DNA from: Fasciola hepatica
Taxonomy: Eukaryota > Platyhelminthes > Trematoda > Plagiorchiida > Fasciolidae
Assembly: GCA_948099385.1 (NCBI GenBank)
Contig: CANUEZ040000020.1
Location: 9,379,501 to 9,443,500, forward strand
Direction of reading: 5' to 3'
Length of the DNA: 64,000 bases
Shown here: positions 40,470-50,186 of the stretch, piece by piece
Layout: every line of letters begins with the position of its first letter
How positions within the stretch are numbered: the first letter of the stretch is position 1
Position numbers and translations under genes: made by a program
The notes under the pieces: generated by a model
What the model was told of the DNA's origin: nothing
Databases searched by the model: none
Seen by the model: only the letters and a program-made list of their open reading frames with translations

Positions 40470-41290
40470 TCAGGCAATAAAAGGGACAGAGAGAAGACAT
40501 AAGTCGCGAGATGCAAGCATTTCGTCTACTCTTGTCAACCGCGGACTTAAAACGTGCCAGTATATGTACATGGTATAGTAGGGGGGTAAATGCAACAGTA
40601 AAGTAGACGCGATCGAAAGTTCTTACAGTGAGTACGTTGGGGAGAGTGAAGTCTGTCGTGTAAACGCCAAGGCAAACAAACATTTTGGGTCAATCTTTTT
40701 TGTACACAGAGTGCTGGCTGATGCACCATGATTAGAATAGCTTCACTGAACGCTGATAGTTTCGGTGTTGGATTGTGCGACAATGCTTTGAAACACTGGG
40801 TCAGGTCAACTTTGTGGCCTGATGCAATCAAGTGTCTTCCAATCGAAGAGGCTGGCCTTTTCACGTCGTTGTGAATTGCCTCAGCAGGTTGCGTCATCAA
40901 GTTTGACAGCCATTTGGGTATGTGTTCTGACACTCGTTGAGTCAAGCAACGATCCGTCCTGCCAATGTATACGTCACCGCAACTGTAAGTGAACTGATAG
41001 ACAATATGTGAGACATTGGGATCAGCAAGACTGTTTGAGTGATTTTGAAAACATAACCTTTTGGTCGTTTGCAGCAAACGCAACTGCGCCGCTGTGTATG
41101 TGCGCCTTAGAGCTGACTTGAGATTACAATTTATTTGATTGAATAAATGATCTCCTTTAAAAGGTAAAGTGATAAAAACTTGCTTCTTCCATACCATTCA
41201 AATTTCTTTGTGAACTTTGCGCCGACTTACGATCACCTGAAGGCTGCGACACCTTGTCTTAGTCCTGCCTTTGTAATGGACAACGGAAAC
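40470..41290 (-). mobile_element. Penelope-like retroelement, 5'-truncated (3' end)
   Basis: The only recognisable coding part is the linker and GIY-YIG endonuclease at 40547-41197. The reverse transcriptase that should precede it on the minus strand (above 41.2 kb) was not found, so the copy is 5'-truncated, as is usual for these elements. Immediately upstream of the ATG is a TGA in the same frame; the codons before it (to about 41290) stay open but do not show RT motifs. Penelope-like elements are animal retroelements with a single protein combining RT and GIY-YIG endonuclease. Boundaries are approximate; no terminal repeats were identified. Confidence 0.75.
40547..41197 (-). CDS. Penelope-like GIY-YIG endonuclease domain, intact frame
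   Basis: This uninterrupted frame of 216 codons is the longest non-repetitive one in the window. Residues 11-16 are LPFKGD, typical of the RT-endonuclease linker of Penelope-like proteins. The GIY-YIG nuclease follows: the GIY-equivalent around Tyr67 (HIVYQF), the YIG at 77-79 (DVYIGRTDR), the conserved Arg88 and EHIPKWL at 91-97. Then come IGRHLIASGHKVD (119-131), the catalytic-type Glu152 in SEAILI, and PALC with a closing CLPW at 174-177. These enzymes nick target DNA for element insertion. The residues needed for activity look present, so the domain has decayed little compared with its neighbours, although no RT remains. The ATG at 41197 is probably not the native start; the frame is the tail of a longer polyprotein. 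Confidence 0.82.
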   Translation of the reverse strand: MVWKKQVFITLPFKGDHLFNQINCNLKSALRRTYTAAQLRLLQTTKRLCFQNHSNSLADPNVSHIVYQFTYSCGDVYIGRTDRCLTQRVSEHIPKWLSNLMTQPAEAIHNDVKRPASSIGRHLIASGHKVDLTQCFKALSHNPTPKLSAFSEAILIMVHQPALCVQKRLTQNVCLPWRLHDRLHSPQRTHCKNFRSRLLYCCIYPPTIPCTYTGTF

Positions 41291-41299
41291 TTCTAGGAA

Positions 41300-42180
41300 A
41301 ACCTCCTCGTTGGGTATATTTGTTGCTCAGTGGACGTTTTTTGCTATCTAAATACAGAAAACATCATTATCCAAGACGGAATTCTCGGACTTTTCCACAC
41401 AGCACCCCGCTGTAACACCTTATTTTACCTAAACAAAGTCAAAACATTTTCTTTCGTTCACGAAAAGAATGCAAGTTATGCCCACCAGCGAAATGCTTTA
41501 TCATTGGGTCCGCAGAATGATAGCTCCCTCCTTCTTGATAGATCACTGTAATACTTTGATTGTGGGCAAAACTTTCTCCAAAGTAATGAAATCAAAATAG
41601 ATATTTAATGCAACCCAGCTATACTATTTTGGTTTCTAGGCTATTCCCTATAAACAAACCGAGAGCTATTTCCGGCAAGCCGCAAAGTTCACATTGAGTC
41701 GCATGATAACCTAATATTCTTCAAGTATTTCAGTATGGTATCACTTCGCAGTACAAGGCAGATAAATAGTCGATAATTCGACAAAAGGAATGGATTCTGA
41801 CAGGGTCAGTATTAGTCCGTCTGTAATAAAAGCGTCGGTGGTGAAATTGATCTTCCTAATTTCAATAATTATTCATGTTAAAATTTTTAGTAATTTTGAA
41901 CTAGTAAGCTTTAGATTAATTTACCAGAGTATATAAAGTCATCAAAATCGAACTGCTGAGCGAATAAAACAAAATTGGCGTTGCCAGTAGTAAATTGTGT
42001 GGAGTATTGTATTTTCCCCCGTTGTTCAATTTGCTATGACAAATTCGGGCAATGCCAATTTTAGTACGACAAAAAGAAATCTTGAATTTGATTTTCGCCA
42101 AAACCTGTTCACTTGAGCTCTAAATTGTTCAAACTACTTGTTTCAAGTATTAACCTGTCGCAAGGTTAATCATAATTCAT
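41300..42180. other. No recognisable gene
   Basis: No frame here shows RT motifs, although the missing part of the adjacent Penelope-like element would be expected in this direction. The stretch is AT-rich with short frames. Confidence 0.5.
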
Positions 42181-42559
42181 ATGACCGTTCGAGTGTGATG
42201 ACCGATATGGGAGATGATCACTGGGCTCGAAACCGGTTGTTACCGTTAAATGCCAGTGATGGAAGAGTGACATGTCATGTGGCCTTTATGTTCAACAGAC
42301 TGTTGACAACTAACCGGGAAAGTGTGGTGCTGAAGTGTCGAACTCACCACCGTTCAGCTGGGGTTCGAATTTCATTGGGGGCTCAGCAGACGTGCAAATC
42401 TCATGATTCCTAATTAGCTGTACTATGTTTCCATGGTTTTCAGGGGTCAGCCGAACGTTGACACTGTATGACGAATAGTAGTATGCGAAACATTTAACCT
42501 CCTACTATTTACACTCAGGCAAAATTCTATTCCGAATAAAACTTAGGCTAAAAGTTCGA

Positions 42560-42680
42560 AATCTTTCGGCCTGGCCTCGTCGTCCAACTGGTGGAGCACA
42601 TTAAGAACAAAGCTTGGTCGGCATCAGCGCGAGTTCAAATTCCGCCGTGGTTAGCGACTTTTAAAGTTTGCTGTTTAAGA
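42560..42680 (+). repeat. tRNA-derived SINE-like head
   Basis: An A-box-like AACTGGTGGAGCAC is followed about 35 bases later by a B-box-like GAGTTCAAATTCC, in the orientation and spacing of an internal RNA polymerase III promoter. Stems do not pair well, so it is a SINE head or decayed tRNA rather than a tRNA gene. Another B-box-like GGTTCGAATTTC lies at about 42361-42372. Confidence 0.42.
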
Positions 42681-43099
42681 AACATCACGTTTTTTGGAAT
42701 AAACAGTTGTGGAATATTCTTCTGTCCAGGTCAAGAAGAAGATGGTTTATTCTTGAAGGTTGTGCTCTTTGTGCAAAACACGCATGAGTCGTTCCAATTA
42801 ATAGCCAAATAATTCAGGAAAGAATAGATTAAAGTGCGCTTCTAAGACTAGTGGGATCTCATGCGCCACTCAGTAAGTCAGATGCCATTTGCCCTTACGC
42901 CATGGTGATCCGGTAAGCAGCACCAAAGTGCTTTTCCTTCATTGCAAAAGTTGCTCAGCACAGCTTATTAACGCATGCTTGTGTCCTGTGTTATTTAGTT
43001 TTTACCTTACCCTAACAAAAAATCCTACAAATGCAATATATTTTTTTACTATATTTAATTTCCTTTGTATTGTATAGTAATGTTAGAATATTTCACGGT

Positions 43100-43176
43100 G
43101 ACCGGCAGAGGTTTCGGCAGGATTCGAACTGAAGATAGAAGGGTCTAAAGTCCACGGCTTTGACCACTGCCGGCCA
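43100..43176 (-). repeat. tRNA-Leu/Ser-like SINE head or tRNA relic
   Basis: On the minus strand 43173-43102 begins CCGGCAG and ends CTGCCGG, which pair perfectly as a 7-bp helix. Inside are a short D-arm-like hairpin (GTC...GAC), a segment resembling a leucine or serine tRNA anticodon region (GGACTTTAGA), and a perfect B box, GTTCGAATCC. About eight extra bases lie between the T-arm and the closing helix, and the T stem is mispaired, so I do not call a functional tRNA. A tRNA-derived SINE is the likeliest source. Confidence 0.5.
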
Positions 43177-43849
43177 AAAACCCTGTTCCCAGTTAGCTTG
43201 GAATCTGCTGAGGGAAATAATCTTAGCACAATTTCCTATACCACATTTCGTTGCTATAGCTGTAAAGAAGTGTGTTGGAATTTTGAACAAAACTTATCGC
43301 CCAGTATACCGATGAATTACTGCAAACAGAGGTATCACGGGGGTTTACACTGATCTCCGTGGTGAACTTCTCGTTTTCAGTAAGTATCTGATTTATGATA
43401 AACGGAAGAGACCAGTTTGGTAATCAGTTTTTGAAAAACAGTTATAAATAGGCCGAAAACAACTTTTTAATATCGAGAAATCTTTGTCTTTCTGCTTTCT
43501 GACTGACTCTTTTAATTTGTTCCACACTATTTGCCGTCATGAGGTTCCACATCCTCAGTTCGAAATTGTTCAAACAAGCCCAACAGTGGTAATTTAACGG
43601 AATGCAGTCCAACGTTGTAGGAGCAGAAATCGTGATATTTATTGTGAAGGTCAGGCACACTGAATTTTGGCAGCCCGCACGTTTATCTGTACTTTTGAGT
43701 TCACTTGTTGCCCACAGAAGAGAAGGCTGTCTGGAGTCCAGAGCGGAAAACCGTGCAAAGATGACGCTAGGACTCTCGGACGCTCAGTTAGAAATTCCAA
43801 GTCTCATTAGTCCTGTTCAGTAGCTGTGATTGGTAACCTATCACGCTAT

Positions 43850-44470
43850 TCCGCCTTCATCGACACTGTTTATGGTCGATTCAACGAACGTAGATTTCGA
43901 GCAAGAGAGTTCATTTCTTCTCCTCTATTGAAAGAAAGTCTTTGAAAGCTGCGCTTGGAGTGGGCATTAGGAACAATTGGAGCGAAGGAAGACAGCAATC
44001 GATCATTTGAACGGACGGAGCAGCATTTTCGTTATTCAGGCTTGACCGCTGAAGTCGCTTTGGAAAAAAATCTCTGGAACTAATAAAAGTGAATTGATAA
44101 CAACAAATATGCAGTACAATACAGGTTCAGTGTGTGTCTGGGGAGCCTTCTGGCTGGAAGGTCGGAGCAAAACTGGTATTTCCAGATGGTACCGCCGATG
44201 ATTCGACACTTCTTACCACTGCTGAACACAACTATTAACGAGCTTTTCTAGAATGGTAGCTCGTCTGCAAATCAATTCTTTCTTTTACCCGAGTCTCAGG
44301 CACATCAAAAAAAGGGTGCCGTGGTCTTTTCGTTCGCTGCATTCGTGGGATCAGCTTGGAAGGAAAGTGGACCGGAGTCGGCAGTGCAGTTCTGTAGGGG
44401 AGTTAAAGGCTACCTTGAAAGAGGATGGCGATCGTTTGTTGTAGAGTATTATCCGACGTTTGATAGTGAG
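43850..44470 (+). pseudogene. Mariner/Tc1-like transposase relic
   Basis: Pieces of a cut-and-paste transposase can be followed through frameshifts. At 44130-44157 the translation gives SVCVWGAF, the usual (V)MVWGAF block. About 20 bases on, in another frame, AKLVFPDGTADDSTLLTT matches the region where these enzymes have a LxFxxGTxxxxxY segment. At about 44400-44430 SSVGELKATL resembles the C-terminal ELKxxL segment. The region before VWGAF (43.85-44.05 kb) contains a plausible but eroded N-terminal half. The catalytic QDNAP and SPDLNP blocks are not intact and several stops occur, so it is dead. No terminal inverted repeats were found by eye. Confidence 0.45.
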
Positions 44471-44793
44471 CATCACTGGACTGGTAAGTTTTCTTTTCAT
44501 TCAAAGGTGGCTCAAACGTATGATAATAAGTAGTCCTTTGAGAAAGACCACATTATTCTACTCAGATAAGACATTTCGATTTCAGTAGGAGATTTCACTA
44601 ACGTACGACATTTTGATAAGTAAGGAGGGGGGGGGTGTTTTTAATGAATAATGTATGAGAGTGAAATAAAAATTAATCAGTATTTCAGAATAAACTAAAA
44701 GACATCGCAGTTTATCCCGCTGTCTTACAGAATCATAGGCAGCCACAGACACGGGACAAACGGAATTCATGAAATACTGAATGGAAGAATGTG

Positions 44794-44812
44794 ACAGACA
44801 CTTCGTGTCTGG
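44794..44812. other. Short perfect hairpin
   Basis: CAGACAC-TTC-GTGTCTG forms a 7-bp stem with a three-base loop. No flanking T run or known context; possibly coincidental. Confidence 0.3.
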
Positions 44813-45447
44813 AACTTGCAAACGCAATAGTGAAGCCCCGTTCTATGACTCAATTTTCGTCAACAAATTTATTGAATTCACCCAATAACTCGATGGTTGC
44901 GTCATCAATTTTAACTGTATGTGAATTCAATCAGATTCCCAAAACAGGTACTCCCGATTATTAAAATAAGAAATACTATTATCTACGGCATTATAGTAAA
45001 ATAATTAAGATAACTCCCCCCGGGTTTATCGTTGACACCCGAATCGTAGAGGTTCATCATACAAGAGTTTTCTCTTGTACTCCGTGTTTCATGAAGAACT
45101 TTCAAAGATAGCTTAGGTAGCTTGCTTTCGTAAAATAGACAGAGAACAGTGCTTGCTCTTTTACTTCGAATGATATCACTGTTTCGGCCAAACACGCGCA
45201 AACAGTGTCAGAAAGTCATGAAACAAAATCTCTGCCAGTCCATTCGTGTGTTAGTCAACTCATCGATCTGTCCGACCCTCGTCTCAAAATCCCAAATTTC
45301 GTGGCTTAAAGCATTCGTAGTTGCCCCGTTAAATTATGCTTAGTTTCCCGGGCCCCGTGTATAGCTCTAATCTCTGGCACTTACTTTGTAGATATTGAAA
45401 GGTCCGTTCATATTAGTTACATCTGACCACTCATAACACAGTAATCC

Positions 45448-45479
45448 GGGAAAGGCGGCGGGGGAGGTGGGGGGGGGGG
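45448..45479 (+). repeat. G-rich tract ending in G11, quadruplex candidate
   Basis: GGG, two GG pairs, GGGGG, GG and a final run of eleven G lie within 32 bases. Four or more G tracts this close can fold into a G-quadruplex. No promoter or gene context is visible. Confidence 0.6.
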
Positions 45480-46099
45480 TGTCAGAGAAGCGAAAAGACC
45501 AGTGGTTATCTCAACTTTGACGAAAAATCATTCGTCAAGCATAAGTTCTGTCTGCCGATATGTGCAAACGAGTATGTATACACCGGGGTATTTTAAATCA
45601 TGGTCTAGGATAGGATGAGTAAGAGGTAATGGATAGGAAAATACGAGGTATTTGAACGATTTAGATGCTCGATTGTCTGTTGCACAGAATTTTTTTCGTG
45701 CACAGAAGACGACGATTTACTTTTTTGCCAGAGAACCTGTCCTTTTGCGTGGCTCCGTTTGAAGGGACCGTGTAGCACGTAATGGTATGATTGTTCACTA
45801 TTATTCATATCCTCGAATAAAGCAGCCATTTACTTGAAAATCGCATGTGTGCCCCACACTTGGGCCTACGGTATGAATTCTGTGGTCGTTACTGAGTATA
45901 TAAGTGTACACGTACACAGCTCCTTTGATGTGCACTTGTGCGAACAAGGATTACTAATAATCGATACCATCACGACCAACTGTGAACGTATCGGATAGGG
46001 TTTGGCAACCCATTCGGTCTTTTTGTTGTTGCTCGAACGGAAAAGAAAGAGACGGTGACAGGGATACCAGACAACAGGATTGTGATTAGTCTGACAAGA

Positions 46100-46268
46100 T
46101 TTGAACAGAACTGGACTTATTTTTATTTAAGTAATATGCACAGATTGGTGGACAAGAGTTATGGGAAGCACACAACCGGTTTTGCGATTACTGCAGCTCA
46201 TCAGATATGCGTATACAGGACTCATCTGTCTAATCCTTTGTTCTGGTGCTCGTATACTTTGTAGGTGT
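46100..46268 (+). repeat. Dispersed repeat unit, copy C
   Basis: The core at 46167-46262 (CACACAACCGGTTTTGCGAT, then GCTCATCAGATATGCGTA and a CTCGTATACTTTGTAG end) is the third copy of the unit found at about 23.1 and 25.67 kb. It abuts the left arm of the 46.27-46.62 kb foldback. The upstream limit is unclear. Confidence 0.6.
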
Positions 46269-46620
46269 TTCTTCACAACAATCTAGTTTGTGCATCAGGA
46301 GTGTGCGTGGAAGCTCCTGTTCGGCGAGTCCACAGAGGAACCGCAACGGTTGTTCGCTGATAGTTCTACCTGGGTTAGACGCAGCTGGCCTCATGAACGA
46401 CGATACTGTTGTCGCGAGTCGACGCTTTTTTGGATTTCATCTGTAGACGTTACTTTCATCAGAAATGGTAACTGGAGACCACAGCGTCGTCTTTCTTAAG
46501 GTTAGCTATATCTGACCCACATAGAACTATAGATACCACAGTTGCGGTTCAGCGTCGGATTCGGCGAACAGGAGCTTCCACTCACACTCTTGATACACAA
46601 ACTAGATTGCTACGAAGAAC
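46269..46620. mobile_element. Foldback-like near-palindrome, about 350 bp
   Basis: The outer 62 bases (46269-46331) match the reverse complement of 46557-46620 with about eight differences by eye, including a shared CAATCTAGTTTGTG and GTGGAAGCTCCTGTTCG. The match continues inward more weakly: GAACCGCAAC, TAGTTCTA, TGGGT and a GACGATACTGTTGT-type segment pair with their partners across the centre, leaving roughly 60 unpaired bases around 46445. This is the form of a foldback element or an inverted duplication. It encodes no protein. A homologous single arm at 25.81-25.94 kb shows that the sequence is a dispersed repeat. Confidence 0.72.
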
Positions 46621-46624
46621 AGGA

Positions 46625-48160
46625 AGTGACTGAAATGCTACCGGAAATTAACAAAATACTTTAATGTTACCAAAGATGTTCAGGCTGTGAATGGGTCCGT
46701 GAGTATATTCCTCATATAGAGGCTTGCCAGAAAAATCACAGAATAAAAGCATGAAGAAGTTTACTTCAGAACGAGATTTAACCGATCTGCATTCATAGTC
46801 GACTAGCCGATAGCATGTGTCTGAGCTTTATCATCCATTTCACTGCACTGTGACTGAGCATCCGGATTTGCACCGGTTAAGAGCTCTATTGTGGCTCTAG
46901 GGAATTTATCTGAACGTCGTAATATATATCGTCATGTGTCAGCTCTTGACTTGAATCCAGAGCTTTTCCTGCCATCGTATTGAGGTTACATCGGGAAAAT
47001 CGATACTGAACAAAAACCTAGGCGGAAATCACACTGTAAAATTTGCAAGAAAGAAAACAATAAAACCAATCACCAGTTCGCTGAAGTAGGATCAAATTAT
47101 ATTCTTAGATAGAAAAAGTCAACCTCTTGTCATTTGCTGCTTAGCCACTATCAAGGGATGTTTCTTGTTTTCACTCCGGCTTAATAACAACTGTTTTCTC
47201 TTCTTTAAATGCACATTTAACAGCACGCACTGCAGGAAATCAAGATGCACGGACTATTAAATTCCTCTCCCTGTTGCACACATTTCATCGGCGGTCATGA
47301 TTCCCTCTCTATTTTTTTAAAAATGACAGCTCATTGGTGATTATAAGTGAGGAGATTTACATGGTAGCAATTTCGAAAAAAGAATAGTCAAACTACATTT
47401 TTGTTACAATAGCATTTTTGGATGCACTCAGTCGAATCGAGGCGGATTTGAAGCAACAAAATAGGAGCAGGAAGTTATCGACGTACTGGAACAAATTCTG
47501 AGTTTCAATTTGGTTTTCGATAGTTATCTCTAAGGCTACGAGATTAGACCTGACTGTCCTAGAGGGACCATATATTTGATGAAAAAGATAACTATTTTTC
47601 TGTCGACCATCTGTCCTCGATTAAATCATCCTGGAGGTCGAACAGATCAAAATTCGAGTATATTTCCCAGAAAAATAGGAAACAGAAATAAACTGGCAAA
47701 ACACAAATAAAAGCCCAGTTTAGTATATGGCTTTATTCGTCTCAAGTGACCAATTTTATGCACATAGAGCATTGATACTTTATCCGGTGCCCGAACTAGT
47801 TGGTCATACAAGTAGTGTAAAAAGACAAAAATAAACACTTGATTCAAGCACCAATAATAACGAAACGGTAGGAAAAAAGAGTTGATGTAGCCGCCTTGGA
47901 GTTTATCAGACACCACTGATTAGGTTTTCGGGGTATCTTGCAACGTAGGATAGGACAGATACACGGCCAGTGTATGTCTAGGAGTAGAACATGTTGTATT
48001 TACACATGGTGCTTGAGGAAGAAATAGACCCTACTAAATACGCGTGCAGTGGATAAATCGGGTATGATGATGTATTCGTGCAAAGTTATTCAAATAAAGA
48101 AAAGTGTTTCTCCATAGGGAAGTTTATTAGATTAAGTTAGGAAATACCATTGGATTATGA
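46625..48160. other. No recognisable gene
   Basis: The longest frame is 47647-47916 minus (89 codons), hydrophobic and aromatic-rich with a possible membrane segment near its C-terminus, but without a known motif or clear splice sites. AT-rich otherwise. Confidence 0.45.
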
Positions 48161-48609
48161 TATAACTTTGATAGGCTATTGCAAAATAACGAAATCTTTC
48201 ACCAAAACTCCGTCAAAGGTAATGAGGGAGTAGTAAACGGGATGCGGTATCGTGGAAATACGTCTTATCTACTCGAGGAAGAAACAAAATTCCCACGGTC
48301 ACTAGGAGAACGAGAAAAAGACGGCCTATGCTCAGAAGCAGATTATAAAAGCACTGAAGCCTATGAAGGATCGAGGCTATTTTAGCCAGCTCGCTTTCAA
48401 AACAATCTCACCACGCGGATCTACCTTTCCACGGCTATATGAATTACCCGAGGTTCATAAAAAACAGGCTCTCGTTTAAGATCAATTCTCTCTATGATAA
48501 ACTCGCCTTATCACGAAACAGCCAAATTGCTGGCAGCTAAATTGGTACCCATAAGCAGCGGTCTCACCAAATACAGTCTCAATGATTCATTTGAATTTGC
48601 TGAAATCGT

Positions 48610-49090
48610 CAAACACCTAAACATTAAAAAAATGATCGAATGTTTTCTCTATATGTGATCCAGCTTTTCACCAACCTACCCATCTTAGAGACTATTGGTG
48701 TCATTGGTGATTACATTAAAACTAACCAGTTGCAAATAAGCATACCACGGAAGGACCTGAAAGAACTCATTCTCGGATTTACTTTTGACGTCCAGTTTCT
48801 GTTTAACAGAAAGCTGTATCGTCAAAGTGAGGGTGTAGCCATGGGATCACCATTAGGCCCAGTCTTAGCGGACGTGTTCATGGCAAAACTAGAGAGCATC
48901 ACATTGAAACAGGAGATCTAAGAAATGAACTAATATTGGCGATACATGGATGACATTTTCTGCCTTAGAAGTAAAGACACTGACGTAGAGAAGATAAAAC
49001 AGACGTTCATCGATGATCATAAAGCCATACAGTTCACGATTGAGACCGAAAAGAATGACACACTAACATTTCTGTACGTCCCCATACACA
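48610..49090 (+). pseudogene. Penelope-like reverse transcriptase core, inactivated
   Basis: The frame at 48640-48921 carries QLFTNLPILETI (just after motif A), LYRQSEGVAMGSPLGP and VLADVFMAKLE (motif B and following), all diagnostic of Penelope-like RT. Two in-frame TAA codons (48919-48921 and 48931-48933) interrupt it. Reading on gives YWRYMDDIFCLRSKD with the YMDD catalytic box at 48943-48954, then FIDDHKAIQFTIETEKNDTL. Motif A is damaged: where SFDVxSLFTN is expected the frame reads FSLYVIQLFTN, so the catalytic Asp is gone. Together with the stops this makes the enzyme inactive. Confidence 0.82.
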
Positions 49091-49100
49091 GAAGCATCAA

Positions 49101-49340
49101 ATGAACAGTCGAAAGGAGGATGCATACGAAACAAACATGGGCTGGACAGTACACCAACTTTCTCATTTTTTACCCATACGAACTAAAATAAAACTAGTCC
49201 AATACTCAGCCTCGCGAGTAAGAAAGTTATGCTCACAGGAGACCATAGAAGATGAATTGCGCTTGGTTAAAAAGGCTCTCAGGGAAAATGGTTACTTTGA
49301 GCGCTTGATCGAACAAAATCTGAGAAGCAGACCAAAATGA
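49101..49340 (+). pseudogene. Penelope-like RT thumb/linker segment
   Basis: This continues the broken polyprotein in shifted frames. MHTKQTWAGQYTNFL is read in one frame, where the family has a TWTGQYLNF block. It is followed by IKLVQYSASRVRKLCSQE and a DELRLVKKALRENGYFERLI segment (the usual ALxxNGYP end of the RT) in the frame open at 49101-49340. It ends at a TGA before the endonuclease linker. Confidence 0.7.
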
Positions 49341-49539
49341 GCTTCAAGTTATGACGTCCCCCAAGGAGAAGGTGTTTATCAGTACGTCTTGCAAAGCAGC
49401 CGCCATATCGGACCTTGTCTCCAGACGGTTAAACACTTGCGGAGAGTGATACGTTCAACTCAGATTGTGTTTCCTTTGCAAGCTCTCCGATCATCCGAAA
49501 TTCTAATAAGGATTTGTTAAACCTGCCGGCCACCTCAAT

Positions 49540-49910
49540 GTTAATCTATTTATTCAGGTGCAAATGTAATGCAACCTACGTTGGCCGAAGGGCAAAGCAA
49601 CAATCCCAAAGAATTAAGGAACATTGTCCATAGTGGCTACAGCATGGAAGAACAGAAACCATAGGGAATGCCATTTTCGGGCATTTGGTAGACTCAGACC
49701 ATCAAGTAAACATAGATTCGGCATTCAAAATCGTCTATCGAATGCCTCCAATCCCCACAAACACATCCACTTACACCCACTGGCAACCACAGAGGCGATT
49801 AGCATCCGTCTTTTTGCACCTACTTTGTGTACATAGAAGAAATTTGTCCAAGTCCTCCAATAGCCCTGGTCGCAAGTGGGCCATCCTCACCCCAGTAACT
49901 CAGCTCCGAG
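49540..49910 (+). pseudogene. Penelope-like GIY-YIG endonuclease, broken
   Basis: LIYLFRCKCNATYVGRRAK (about 49540-49596) is the GIY-YIG start with the family's CxC pair; RIKEHCP follows and is cut by a TAG. Farther on, in the next frame, IFGHLVDSDHQVNIDSAFKI (about 49670-49730) is the HLxxxxHxVxxxxAFKV block. After another shift come a degraded A-IRLFAP-LC segment and the end of the domain. Stops and shifts make it non-functional. Confidence 0.75.
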
Positions 49911-50186
49911 CCACGTGACTGTCACGACCTAGTCGTGCGTATCGACATATCGATCTCACCTCAACCCCCTCTCACAAACTGTCCAATCCCAGTGACCCTT
50001 CGCCATCTCAGCACAACTATTTCTTATATGATTTGTAGAGACCAGAGAGCAAATCACTGAAATCAATGGCTCGTCCCTGAAAACGTGCTCAAATATAAAA
50101 AAAAATGCCTAACTGGGTAATACGGAACACGTGACAATCTCATGCGTAGAACATAAAACCACAGTAGCCGAATCTTTGTGCATGTT

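Larger units (their letters stand above)
48170..49920 (+). mobile_element. Penelope-like retroelement, near full-length but broken
   Basis: Reverse transcriptase and GIY-YIG parts follow each other in the order expected of a Penelope-like element, with many stops and frame changes. In order: an N-terminal remnant (48179-48385); FPRLYELPEVHKK near 48430 (the family's YGLPKVHK block); SPYHETAKLLAAKL near 48500; the RT core at 48640-48960; a linker frame at 49101-49340; and the GIY-YIG at about 49540-49910. The C-terminal LPW is not clear. The copy is on the plus strand, 7 kb from a second, minus-strand Penelope-like fragment. Its endonuclease sequence differs markedly from that copy (CKCNATYVGRR against YSCGDVYIGRT), so they belong to different families. 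Confidence 0.8.

Noticed and set aside
43102..43173. Functional tRNA gene on the minus strand
   Set aside because: The T stem is mispaired and extra bases separate the T arm from the closing helix.
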